Shown here: in pieces, positions 33,879 through 41,830 of the stretch
How positions within the stretch are numbered: the stretch's first letter is position 1
Layout: every line of letters starts with the position of its first letter
Assembly (NCBI RefSeq): GCF_008729015.1
Contig: NZ_RKSM01000003.1
Location: 372,001-436,000 of the forward strand
DNA from: Haloarcula sp. CBA1129
Lineage (GTDB): Archaea; Halobacteriota; Halobacteria; Halobacteriales; Haloarculaceae
DNA length: 64,000 bases
Direction of reading: 5' to 3'
Notes under the pieces: model-generated
The model's input: the letters and a program-made list of their open reading frames with translations, nothing else
The model's database searches: none
Told to the model about the DNA's origin: nothing
Program-made: the position numbers and the translations under genes

Positions 33879-34766
33879 ATGATGCACGTAGCTATCCTAG
33901 GTGCCGGTACCATGGGCCACGGTATCGCTCAGGTGTCGGCAATGGCGGGTCACGACGTCTCTCTCCGTGATATCGAGGCGGATATCGTCGATGACGGACT
34001 GGCCGCTATCGAGTCCAATCTGGAAGTGGGTATTGCCCGGGAGAAAGTGACCGAATCGGCGGCCGAGGCAACCTTGGGCCGTCTCACGGGGACGACATCG
34101 CTGGCGGAAGCTGTGACCGGGTCAGATCTCGTTGTGGAAGCAGTCCCCGAAGACATGGAGATCAAACACGAGACGCTCACCGAGGTCGAATCCCACGTCG
34201 ACCCGGCAACGCTGATCGCCTCAAACACCTCCTCGCTGTCACTGACTGAGATCGCGAGCGTCCTCGAACATCCCGACCGAGCCATCGGCCTCCACTTTTT
34301 CAATCCGGTACACATCATGGCACTCGTCGAGATCGTCGTTGCGGAACAGACGAGTGCCGAGACGGTCGCGCGTGCCCGCGAGTTCGTACACGGGATCGAC
34401 AAGACACCGGTGGAGGTGACCGATGCACCGGGCTTTGCCTCCTCCCGCCTTGGCGTCTCACTGGGCGTCGAAGCGATGCGGATGGTGCAGGAGGGCGTCG
34501 CAACACCGCACGACATCGACACCGCGATGGAGCTTGGCTACAATCACCCCATGGGGCCTATCGAACTCGGAGACGTAGTCGGTCTCGACGTCCGCCTCGA
34601 CATCCTTGAGTACCTGCGTGACGAACTCGGTGAACGGTTCCGTCCGCCACAGATCCTGAAACGGAAGGTCCGTGCGGGCAAACTCGGCAAGAAATCCGGC
34701 GAGGGGTTCTACGTCTGGGAGGACGGTGACATCGTCGGCACCAGCGGCGACTGGGGGGACGCATGA
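33879..34766 (+). CDS. paaH: 3-hydroxyacyl-CoA dehydrogenase (PaaH-like)
   Basis: NAD-dependent dehydrogenase, 295 aa, single-function length. Rossmann motif VAILGAGTMGHGIAQ at the N-terminus, catalytic His in GLHFFNPVHIM (near residue 141), and a C-terminal domain with HPMGPIELGDVVGLD (near residue 223) and KLGKKSGEGFYVW. It oxidises 3-hydroxyacyl-CoA, such as 3-hydroxyadipyl-CoA. ATG at 33879 or 33882. A TTTTTACC element about 27 bases upstream suggests a leaderless transcript. Overlaps the hydratase gene by four bases. Confidence 0.92.
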   Translation: MMHVAILGAGTMGHGIAQVSAMAGHDVSLRDIEADIVDDGLAAIESNLEVGIAREKVTESAAEATLGRLTGTTSLAEAVTGSDLVVEAVPEDMEIKHETLTEVESHVDPATLIASNTSSLSLTEIASVLEHPDRAIGLHFFNPVHIMALVEIVVAEQTSAETVARAREFVHGIDKTPVEVTDAPGFASSRLGVSLGVEAMRMVQEGVATPHDIDTAMELGYNHPMGPIELGDVVGLDVRLDILEYLRDELGERFRPPQILKRKVRAGKLGKKSGEGFYVWEDGDIVGTSGDWGDA

Positions 34767-35575
34767 CGGGGCTCGCTGACGCCGCAGCGGACTGTGAAAC
34801 AGTTTCGGTGAGCGTCGGGGACCGCGTCGAGAACGTCGCCACTGTCGAGTTACACCGGCCGGAGGCCCGAAACGCGCTCAACGCCCAGTTGCGGTCGGAG
34901 TTCAAACAGGTCTTCGACGCAATCCCGGACAGTGACGTCCGGGCTGTCGTGGTGACTGGCGCGGCAGACACCGGCGCATTCGTCGCGGGCGCGGACGTGA
35001 CGGAACTCCGCGAGCGAGATATGCTAGAGCAACGGGAGGCGAGCAAGCGGCCCCGGGTCTACGAGTACGTCGACGAGTGCCCGATGCCGGTCATCGCCCG
35101 CATCAACGGGCACGCCCTCGGCGGCGGCTGTGAGCTGATTCAGGCGGCTGATATCCGGATCGCGCGTACGGACGCGAAATTCGGTCAGCCGGAAATCAAC
35201 CTCGGCATCATGCCCGGCGGTGGCGGAACACAGCGGCTGCCGCGGCTGGTCGGGGAGGGGCACGCGATGCGGCTGATCCTCACTGGCGAACTCATCGACG
35301 CGACGGAGGCCGCCGACATCGGCCTCGTCGACGAGGTCCACGACGACGACTCCTTCGACGATCGGGTCTACGAGATAGCCTCGTCGATTGCCGAGAAAAG
35401 TCCCGCGGCACTCGAGTTCGCGAAGAAATCCGTCCGTGCCAGCTCCCGAATGGATCTGGAAGCCGGCATCGAGTACGAAGCCGAACTGTTCGCACAACTG
35501 TTCGCCACTGGTGACAAGGACGAAGGGATCGACGCGTTCCTCGAGGACAGAGAGCCGGAGTGGACCAGCGAGTGA
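34763..35575 (+). CDS. Enoyl-CoA hydratase (PaaF-like)
   Basis: Crotonase-family hydratase, 270 aa. Both catalytic glutamates are in place: GHALGGGCELIQAADIR (first Glu) and FGQPEINLGIMPGGGGTQRLPR (second Glu, 20 residues later), unlike the isomerase-type paralogue at 21483-22244. It would hydrate 2,3-dehydroadipyl-CoA for the dehydrogenase encoded just upstream. The two genes overlap by four bases and together cover the functions of a split FadB. The first 18 residues are an extra acidic lead. Confidence 0.9.
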   Translation: MTGLADAAADCETVSVSVGDRVENVATVELHRPEARNALNAQLRSEFKQVFDAIPDSDVRAVVVTGAADTGAFVAGADVTELRERDMLEQREASKRPRVYEYVDECPMPVIARINGHALGGGCELIQAADIRIARTDAKFGQPEINLGIMPGGGGTQRLPRLVGEGHAMRLILTGELIDATEAADIGLVDEVHDDDSFDDRVYEIASSIAEKSPAALEFAKKSVRASSRMDLEAGIEYEAELFAQLFATGDKDEGIDAFLEDREPEWTSE

Positions 35576-35679
35576 GCGCGTTTCGACCACAGAACGAGGA
35601 GGCCCAGTTCGGTTGCAGCCACACACAGTGACTGAATTCGAAAACAGCCAGCCGCCCCGCTAAAACTCCGTTGTCGGCC

Positions 35680-36450
35680 TCACGGATGGGCCATATTTAT
35701 GCCGATTTCGTTGACAACGCCCAACAGCAGCGTCGGCAGTTCGTCCCGGAGAAAGGCTCCCTCAAGACGGCTTGCTGGGCCGGAGACACTGATTGCACCG
35801 ATGGCAATGTCGTTCTCGTCCGTAATCGGGGCACCGACCGCATGCAGACCCTCGACTGACTCCTGAAAGTTGAACGCGTAGCCGCGGTCACGTATGGTCT
35901 CGATTTCCTCCCAGAGGTCGTCCCTGTCGGTGATTGTCTGTGGCGTCCGGCCGGGTAAGCCATGCCTGTCGATAGTCTCCGTGATCTGGCTATCTGGAAG
36001 GTGTGCCAGTATGGCCTTCCCCGCGGCGTGCTGGTGGAGATAGTTCCGATGGCCCACTCGGGCGTACGTCTGCACCGAGTGTTTGCCCTGCGCGCCGTAG
36101 ATGTGGACGCTCCGGCCGTGTTCTTCGACTGCACACCAGATCTTTTCCTCGGTCTCCTCCGCGAGTTCGTCGACTCTTGGCTTCGCCTCGTCGTAGAGCC
36201 GGTATTTATTCCGTGCCACTTCACCGTAGTCCAGAAAGCGGATACCGAGCTGATACTCGTTGTCCTCCTCGATCAGGAGGCTGTTGGCCGCGAGTGTCTT
36301 CAGGTACCTATGCGTTGTACTCTTCGCACAGTCGAGGTGGTCTGTCATTTCCGACACGGTGGCGGTGTCGTTTTTCTTGAGATACTCGATAATCTCGATT
36401 GCTCGCTCAATCGTTCCGACCGGCCTGTTGACAGCGGGCGGGATTGCCAT
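35680..36450 (-). CDS. IclR-family transcriptional regulator
   Basis: Regulator of 256 aa. An N-terminal winged helix (GTIERAIEIIEYLKKNDTATVSEMTDHLDCAKSTTHRYLKTL, residues 12-53) is followed by the IclR effector-binding domain with ISVSGPASRLEG near the end. I chose the ATG at 36450 since the winged helix starts soon after. It lies between the hydratase gene and an EthD gene read in the opposite direction, so it may regulate either. A CTTGA-A-TCAAG palindrome at 36497-36507 lies about 47 bp upstream and may be its operator. Effector unknown; aromatic acids are common effectors for the family. Confidence 0.9.
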   Translation of the reverse strand: MAIPPAVNRPVGTIERAIEIIEYLKKNDTATVSEMTDHLDCAKSTTHRYLKTLAANSLLIEEDNEYQLGIRFLDYGEVARNKYRLYDEAKPRVDELAEETEEKIWCAVEEHGRSVHIYGAQGKHSVQTYARVGHRNYLHQHAAGKAILAHLPDSQITETIDRHGLPGRTPQTITDRDDLWEEIETIRDRGYAFNFQESVEGLHAVGAPITDENDIAIGAISVSGPASRLEGAFLRDELPTLLLGVVNEIGINMAHP

Positions 36451-36496
36451 ACGTACACACATGACTAATCGACTTACAAGTGTTTTGTTCGAGTAA

Positions 36497-36507
36497 CTTG
36501 AATCAAG
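36497..36507. promoter_or_regulatory. Palindrome upstream of the IclR gene at 36450
   Basis: CTTGAATCAAG is symmetrical around one base and lies between the divergent IclR and EthD genes. An ACTT-N2-AAGT near-palindrome (36472-36481) is about 20 bp away. Both fit an autoregulatory IclR operator, on position alone. Confidence 0.35.
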
Positions 36508-36562
36508 GGCGGCCCTGTCAGATCGGTACATAAAAACCACTCCGAACCGATGTAACGAACGC

Positions 36563-36889
36563 ATGACAAAAATCGTCGATTTGCTCGTCCGGAAAGACGG
36601 ATACACGCACGAGGAGTTCGCTGACCGATGGCAGGGCGACCACTCGGAGTTAGCGAAGGACCTGCCGGGGCTGCAACGCTACGTGACATCCGTGCCAACA
36701 GACCCGGAGCGCGCAGCGTACGACGGCGTGCTTGAGCTATACTTCGAGGATATGGATGCACTCAGCGACGCTTTTGATTCCGACCTTGCCGAGACCGTTC
36801 AGGCCGACGCGGCTGAGTTTATCGACTTGGAGGCCGGCCCACGAGTTATCGTCGAAGAAACCGTCCAGCTTGACGAACGAGACGACTGA
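36563..36889 (+). CDS. EthD-domain small protein
   Basis: A 108-aa dimeric alpha/beta-barrel-type protein with the EthD pattern: KIVDLLVRKDGYTHEEFADRWQGDHSELAKDLPGLQRYV (residues 3-41), followed by YDGVLELYFEDMDAL (about 59-73). Members bind or transform small aromatic or polyketide-like molecules, and some are degradative or lactone-forming enzymes. It resembles each half of the tandem EthD protein at 62883-63608. Divergent from the IclR gene across 112 bp. Reaction unknown. Confidence 0.78.
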   Translation: MTKIVDLLVRKDGYTHEEFADRWQGDHSELAKDLPGLQRYVTSVPTDPERAAYDGVLELYFEDMDALSDAFDSDLAETVQADAAEFIDLEAGPRVIVEETVQLDERDD

Positions 36890-36948
36890 CAGCGCCGCTC
36901 CTGCTTTTACCGACCGACGCGTTTCCCGAGAGCGGCCCGCTACCGCTA

Positions 36949-37419
36949 TCAGCTATCAACTCGGCTTCCATCGACGTAGAGCTTTTCGGCAGGCGGTCGG
37001 TCAGCGTCGTAGCTGTCGTGGTACTCGAACAATTGAAAGAGCGCACCGGTCGGGTTCGACGGTGGCACAAACGCCTCGGTCCAGTCCTCGTACTCGCGAT
37101 ACTCGACAACACTGTGTCCGTTGTGCTCCAGTACTGCCGTCACCGTGTCAATATCCGCCACCTCGAGCGTGACGTGGTGGAGGCCCGGACCGTGGTCGGC
37201 GAGATACGATGTGAGGAACGTCTCCGGTGCCTCCGGCGCGATGAGCTCTAGCCGCGACGCGTCCCGACCGAAATCGTACTGCGCCCAACGAAACCGTTCC
37301 TCGACGGACTCTTCGATGAGTTTCCGACAGCCGAGTGCGAACAGGAACGGTTCAGCGTCGCCGATGTCCTCGACAGCGATTCCGATGTGATCGACACGGA
37401 TCGGCGTCTCCTGTGACAT
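36949..37419 (-). CDS. VOC/glyoxalase-fold protein, methylmalonyl-CoA-epimerase-like
   Basis: Vicinal-oxygen-chelate protein of 156 aa with two beta-alpha-beta units. Metal-binding positions are visible: His in RVDHIGIAVED (near residue 11), Glu in SRLELIAPE (near residue 58), His in GLHHVTLEVAD (near residue 80) and Glu in LFQLFEYHD (near residue 131). The arrangement, with GPGLHHV and the PTGALFQLFE ending, is that of methylmalonyl-CoA epimerase-like proteins. Bona fide epimerase usually accompanies methylmalonyl-CoA mutase genes, which are not here, so a different CoA ester is possible. Confidence 0.75.
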   Translation of the reverse strand: MSQETPIRVDHIGIAVEDIGDAEPFLFALGCRKLIEESVEERFRWAQYDFGRDASRLELIAPEAPETFLTSYLADHGPGLHHVTLEVADIDTVTAVLEHNGHSVVEYREYEDWTEAFVPPSNPTGALFQLFEYHDSYDADRPPAEKLYVDGSRVDS

Positions 37420-37593
37420 AGCGAGCCCTGCGGCAGGCTCCTAATTATATGCTTGGGTCGGGTGCTGAGCGTCGGTATTCTGTCCGACTCAGCCGTGAAT
37501 CGGGTCCCAGAACGGGATCTGCGCAGGCGAACATTCTATTTCACCTGAAATATCCCCAAATATTTATTAAATATCCAGACTGTCACTTACGGG

Positions 37594-40443
37594 ATGCCAG
37601 CACAGCACCAGCAATCGTGGCGGCCCCTCACACGACGAACACTTCTGAAGACAGGCGCGGCGGTTACCGGTATGAGCTGTCTTGGAGCTGTTGAGACGGA
37701 GTTGGCGTACGCACAGGCAGACGATGCGACGGTCACGATACGTCGGGACGACTACGGTGTGCCACACATCTACGCTCGCGACACCGACAGCCGCGCACCA
37801 GTGTTCTATGGGTTCGGATACGCCACCGCGGCGGACCGGCTCTATCAGCTAGAACTGTACCGACGGTACTATCATGGGACTGTTGCCGCGGTACTCGGTT
37901 CGGGTGAGGGGGACACTGACTGGGTCCAGTTCGATATCGAGGCACGGCGCAACACCGCCGGCGAGCCGTCGCTTGACGAGCAGGCTGCTGAACAGTTGAC
38001 TGCGGACCAGCGAGCGGTCCTGCAGGCGTTTACTGACGGCATCAACCGGTACATTACCGAAGTCCGTGAGAGTGAGGACTTGGAATTCCATCAGGCGTTT
38101 CAGGAACACGGGTTCGAACCTGCGGAGTTTACCACCACGGACGCCGCCGGGATGTTTGTCGCCAGTATGGCGTATTTCAGCGGCTTCCAGCTGGAGACGC
38201 TTAGCGCGACCGTCCTCGATGCACTCACACAGGAGACCGATAGCGAACAGCGAGCCATGGAACTCTTCGAAGACCTGCAGTGGGGCGACGACCCCGGCTG
38301 CCCGACTTCGACGGTCCAGTCCTCGGAGGCCTATTCGCCAGCGTACACCGATGTCGGAACGGGCCCGACGCCAAATGTAACCGAAAACCGGAGCACGAAC
38401 AGGGTGACACGTGGCAGAAGCGGTGCATCGGTAACACCGAGCAATCGAGTGACCGGCGGGGATTACACGCCTCCAACTGACGCCGAAGGAATGCACGACG
38501 CCGAGATGGAGCGGATGCGAACGCTTGCGTCCGGGCTCAACAGGCTTGGCCTCCCGATCAAGTACGGAAGCAACGCCCTCGCCGTCCAAGGTGACATCAC
38601 GGCCAGTGGCGATGCGCTACTGATGGGCGGGCCACAGATGGGGTTCAACACCCCGTCGATAATGTACGAGGCGAGCCTGCACGGTCCGGATTTCGATGTC
38701 GCTGGCATTACTGTCACAGGATACCCGTTCATCATGTTCGGGCACAACCGCAACGGGGCGATGACCTCGACTGCTGGCATCGATAACTGCATCCAGATGT
38801 TCACCGAGTCGATCACGACCACCTCGTCGGGTCCGGACACGTACACCTTTCAGGGGGAGGAGTACGAGGTCGAAACTGAGAAACGGACCATCACTGTCGC
38901 CGACGGCGAGGACGTAACCTATACTGAACGGTTCACACGCCACGGCGTTGTGACGCAGTGGGACCCCGACAACGGGGAAGCACTGACACAGACGAAGTCG
39001 TATGCCGGCCGGCACATGAACTGCTGGCGGGCCTTCTACGAATGTCAGTTCGCGACAGATGCAGAGGAGTTCCGGGAGTCGGCAAAGCGCTGTGACTACG
39101 CGCTGAATTTCATGTGGGCCGACAAAGACGGTGACATCGCGTACGTTCATCTGGGACGGTATCCGGACAGCGAATCGGTCGAATGGGATACCCGGCTCCC
39201 CGCTGACGGGACGCAGTACGAACTGACGGCTGAAGACTACCTGCGCGCGGCTGACGGCGACGTGCCCTACGCGATCAACCCCGACCCGGGATACTCGGCA
39301 CAGTGGAACAACAAACCCGCGCCTGAGTGGAACAACGGTGACCTGAGCTATTCGTGGTCGACCGACCACCGCGTACAACGGATCATCAATCTCGTAGAGC
39401 AGCGGTTAGCACAGGACGGGGCAGTCGATTATGACTTCTTGAAGACCGTTATCTACGATATTTCGTTCACTGATCTGCGTTCGATCCGGTACAGAGGGCA
39501 TCTGCTTGATGCGCTTGCGGACGCGGATCTCTCCGACACCGAACAGCAAGCCCGCGACGAACTGGCCTCGTGGGACCACTTTGCACAGGCTACCGGCGAA
39601 GACAACGAGGGACGCCACTCTGCCGGGTACACCATCTGGGATACGACATTCCCGTATATTCTGGAGGAAATTTTCAGCGAGACGTTCGGGAACGCATACG
39701 GGCCGGCCTCGTACTTCCTCGGCTACGACTACGGTCGCGGCACCCTGATGCGGGTCCTCAACCCAGCCGAGACAGCACTGCCGACACAGGCAGCATACGC
39801 CGATGAAAACGTCACGGACGCACTGGTCAGCGCGTTCCGGACCGCCGTGAGCGAACTTGCCGAGCAATACGACGGCGACCCGGAGACTTGGCGGCGCGAG
39901 GCCGCACTACACGAGTTCGATAACCTCGCGCTGTTCGGGATGCCTATCGGCGTCACGTCCGCGGGGAACACGGCGCTGATGAACCGTGGGACCGAGAACC
40001 ACGTCGTCCGACTCAGCGACGACCCGAAGGCAGAGAACATCCTCCCGCCCGGAAACGACGGCTACGTTGCTCCAGACGGCACGACCGACGAGCATTACGA
40101 CGACCAGCTGGCGATGTTCGAGAATTTCGAGTACAAACAGCTGTTGTTCGCCGACGCGGATATCGAGTCCGCAACAACTGAAACCCAGACGGTGACGATG
40201 CCAGCAAGCCCGGCTGACGCCGCAATCGGTGACACGCCGACGAGTGCGGGCACCGAGACAGACGAAAAGGCTGTGACGAGCACGGCATCAACCACTGCCG
40301 GGACAGAGCGCACCGACACAGCGACGGAGGTGAATACTGGGACTGACGCCAGTGGCCCCGGCTTCACGACACTGACCGGGGTGGCCGCAGTACTCGGGAC
40401 TGCGCTGGCGTGGCTGTACAGACAGGACGACACGTCTCGCTAG
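37594..40443 (+). CDS. Exported penicillin-acylase-family amidohydrolase with C-terminal anchor
   Basis: Ntn-hydrolase of the penicillin amidase family, 949 aa. A Tat signal (TRRTLLKTG, residues 14-22) directs export. The mature part begins with the A chain (IRRDDYGVPHIYARD near residue 48). The autoprocessing Ser that becomes the N-terminal nucleophile of the B chain is Ser326 in YGSNALAV, and the B chain continues with AMTSTAGIDN. The tail is Thr-rich, then PGFTTLTGVAAVLGTALAW and a short basic end: this has the shape of a PGF-CTERM sorting signal, implying archaeosortase processing and surface anchoring. Such enzymes hydrolyse amides of phenylacetate, aliphatic acids or acyl-homoserine lactones. 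A branched-chain-type importer follows 130 bp on, and paa genes lie upstream. Confidence 0.9.
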   Translation: MPAQHQQSWRPLTRRTLLKTGAAVTGMSCLGAVETELAYAQADDATVTIRRDDYGVPHIYARDTDSRAPVFYGFGYATAADRLYQLELYRRYYHGTVAAVLGSGEGDTDWVQFDIEARRNTAGEPSLDEQAAEQLTADQRAVLQAFTDGINRYITEVRESEDLEFHQAFQEHGFEPAEFTTTDAAGMFVASMAYFSGFQLETLSATVLDALTQETDSEQRAMELFEDLQWGDDPGCPTSTVQSSEAYSPAYTDVGTGPTPNVTENRSTNRVTRGRSGASVTPSNRVTGGDYTPPTDAEGMHDAEMERMRTLASGLNRLGLPIKYGSNALAVQGDITASGDALLMGGPQMGFNTPSIMYEASLHGPDFDVAGITVTGYPFIMFGHNRNGAMTSTAGIDNCIQMFTESITTTSSGPDTYTFQGEEYEVETEKRTITVADGEDVTYTERFTRHGVVTQWDPDNGEALTQTKSYAGRHMNCWRAFYECQFATDAEEFRESAKRCDYALNFMWADKDGDIAYVHLGRYPDSESVEWDTRLPADGTQYELTAEDYLRAADGDVPYAINPDPGYSAQWNNKPAPEWNNGDLSYSWSTDHRVQRIINLVEQRLAQDGAVDYDFLKTVIYDISFTDLRSIRYRGHLLDALADADLSDTEQQARDELASWDHFAQATGEDNEGRHSAGYTIWDTTFPYILEEIFSETFGNAYGPASYFLGYDYGRGTLMRVLNPAETALPTQAAYADENVTDALVSAFRTAVSELAEQYDGDPETWRREAALHEFDNLALFGMPIGVTSAGNTALMNRGTENHVVRLSDDPKAENILPPGNDGYVAPDGTTDEHYDDQLAMFENFEYKQLLFADADIESATTETQTVTMPASPADAAIGDTPTSAGTETDEKAVTSTASTTAGTERTDTATEVNTGTDASGPGFTTLTGVAAVLGTALAWLYRQDDTSR

Positions 40444-40574
40444 CCACTACGACGGGCGGGGAGCAGGAGCAGCGAACCGCGATACTGCTGCTACTGAACG
40501 CAGCGAACAGCGCGAGACACGCCGACATGGGGCAAGGCTTTAATACGACTTGCTTAACAATAGATAATGAACCT

Positions 40575-41822
40575 ATGTCGAGCGAAGGTACCTCACCAGA
40601 CAGTAGTGTGGGAATCGACCGTTCACGGAGACAGTTCATCGCCGCCGCCGGCGCGGTCGGCGCGCTTGGCCTCGCCGGCTGTCAAGGTGGGTCAACAGGC
40701 GGCGACGAGGCGGTGACCGTTGCGAGCCTGAACCCGATGACCGGCCCCTTCAGCTCTCTCGGGCCGGGTCAGCGAACTGGGGCCGAGCTCGCTGTGACTG
40801 AGATCAACAACAACGACGACTACGACTTCGAGTTCGATCTGGTGACGGGCGATACGGAAACCGAGGCTGGAGCCGCACAGTCTGAGGCACAGCGCGTCGT
40901 TCAGGAGGAGGGGGCGGAGTTCGTGTTCGGTGCGATTTCTAGCTCCGTTGCACTCGGGCTGAATGACTTTGCCGCGCAGTCAGAGCATATTTACTTCCCC
41001 GGCGGCGCAGCGGTTCCGATCACCGGGTCTGCCTGCAACGAATGGGTGTTCCGGTTCGAGACGAATACTGCACAGATTGCCGAGGCGATATCGGCGTATT
41101 CAGTCAACAATCTGGGGACCAACGTCTGGTTCCACTACGCGGACTACGCCTACGGCGACTCGGTGTACAACCGCACGAGCAGGCGAATGGAAAACGCCAG
41201 CGACGACTACACCGAGATCGGGACCTCAACCTCGGAGTTGGGTGCAAGCAACTACGGTTCGTTCATCACGCAGATCAGCAACTCCGAGGCTGACGTGGTT
41301 GTGCTGGGGATGACTGGCGGAGATCTGGTGAACTTCACAAACCAAGCCGCAGATCAGGGCCTCACCGATCAGATCGCTGTTGTCGGCCCGACACAGACGT
41401 TCCAGAGCGTTCGCGCCGGGACTGGCTCGAACAGCGTTGGCACCTTCGGTGGCGCTCGGTACGACCCCTCGCTTGAGACCGGGGACAATCAGGCATTCGT
41501 TGAGGCCTACTCCAGCGAGAACGACAGAGAGCCCGGCAACTTCGCCCGCGTCGGCTACGACTCGATGCGGTTGATGGCGAAAGGAATGAACAAAGCTGGG
41601 AGTACCGAACCGGGGGATGTCCGAGACGCCCTCGAAGGCGGGACGTTCACGACAGTACTGGGAGACATCACGCTTCGGGAGAGCGACCATCAGGCCACGA
41701 ACCCAACGTGGATGGCTAAACTCGTTGCGGGAGACGGCGACACAGCGGATGTCGAACTGCTTGAGCAGGTCCCGGGTTCGGAGACGCTGCCACCGGCCAG
41801 TGACCTCGGCTGTGAGATGTAG
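40575..41822 (+). CDS. Branched-chain-amino-acid-type ABC substrate-binding lipoprotein (LivK-like)
   Basis: Extracellular binding protein of the LivK/HAAT class, 415 aa. Tat signal SRRQF (residues 17-21) and lipobox LAGC with Cys36, then VTVASLNPMTGPFSSLGPGQRTGAELAVTEIN, the family hallmark. I chose the ATG at 40575; it puts the twin Arg at the right distance, and TATA-like AT-rich DNA (about 40540-40570) precedes it. HAAT proteins bind branched-chain amino acids, amides, urea or aromatic acids. The adjacent exported acylase makes a released carboxylic acid or amino acid a reasonable ligand. Confidence 0.92.
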   Translation: MSSEGTSPDSSVGIDRSRRQFIAAAGAVGALGLAGCQGGSTGGDEAVTVASLNPMTGPFSSLGPGQRTGAELAVTEINNNDDYDFEFDLVTGDTETEAGAAQSEAQRVVQEEGAEFVFGAISSSVALGLNDFAAQSEHIYFPGGAAVPITGSACNEWVFRFETNTAQIAEAISAYSVNNLGTNVWFHYADYAYGDSVYNRTSRRMENASDDYTEIGTSTSELGASNYGSFITQISNSEADVVVLGMTGGDLVNFTNQAADQGLTDQIAVVGPTQTFQSVRAGTGSNSVGTFGGARYDPSLETGDNQAFVEAYSSENDREPGNFARVGYDSMRLMAKGMNKAGSTEPGDVRDALEGGTFTTVLGDITLRESDHQATNPTWMAKLVAGDGDTADVELLEQVPGSETLPPASDLGCEM

Positions 41823-41830
41823 GTAGCACA

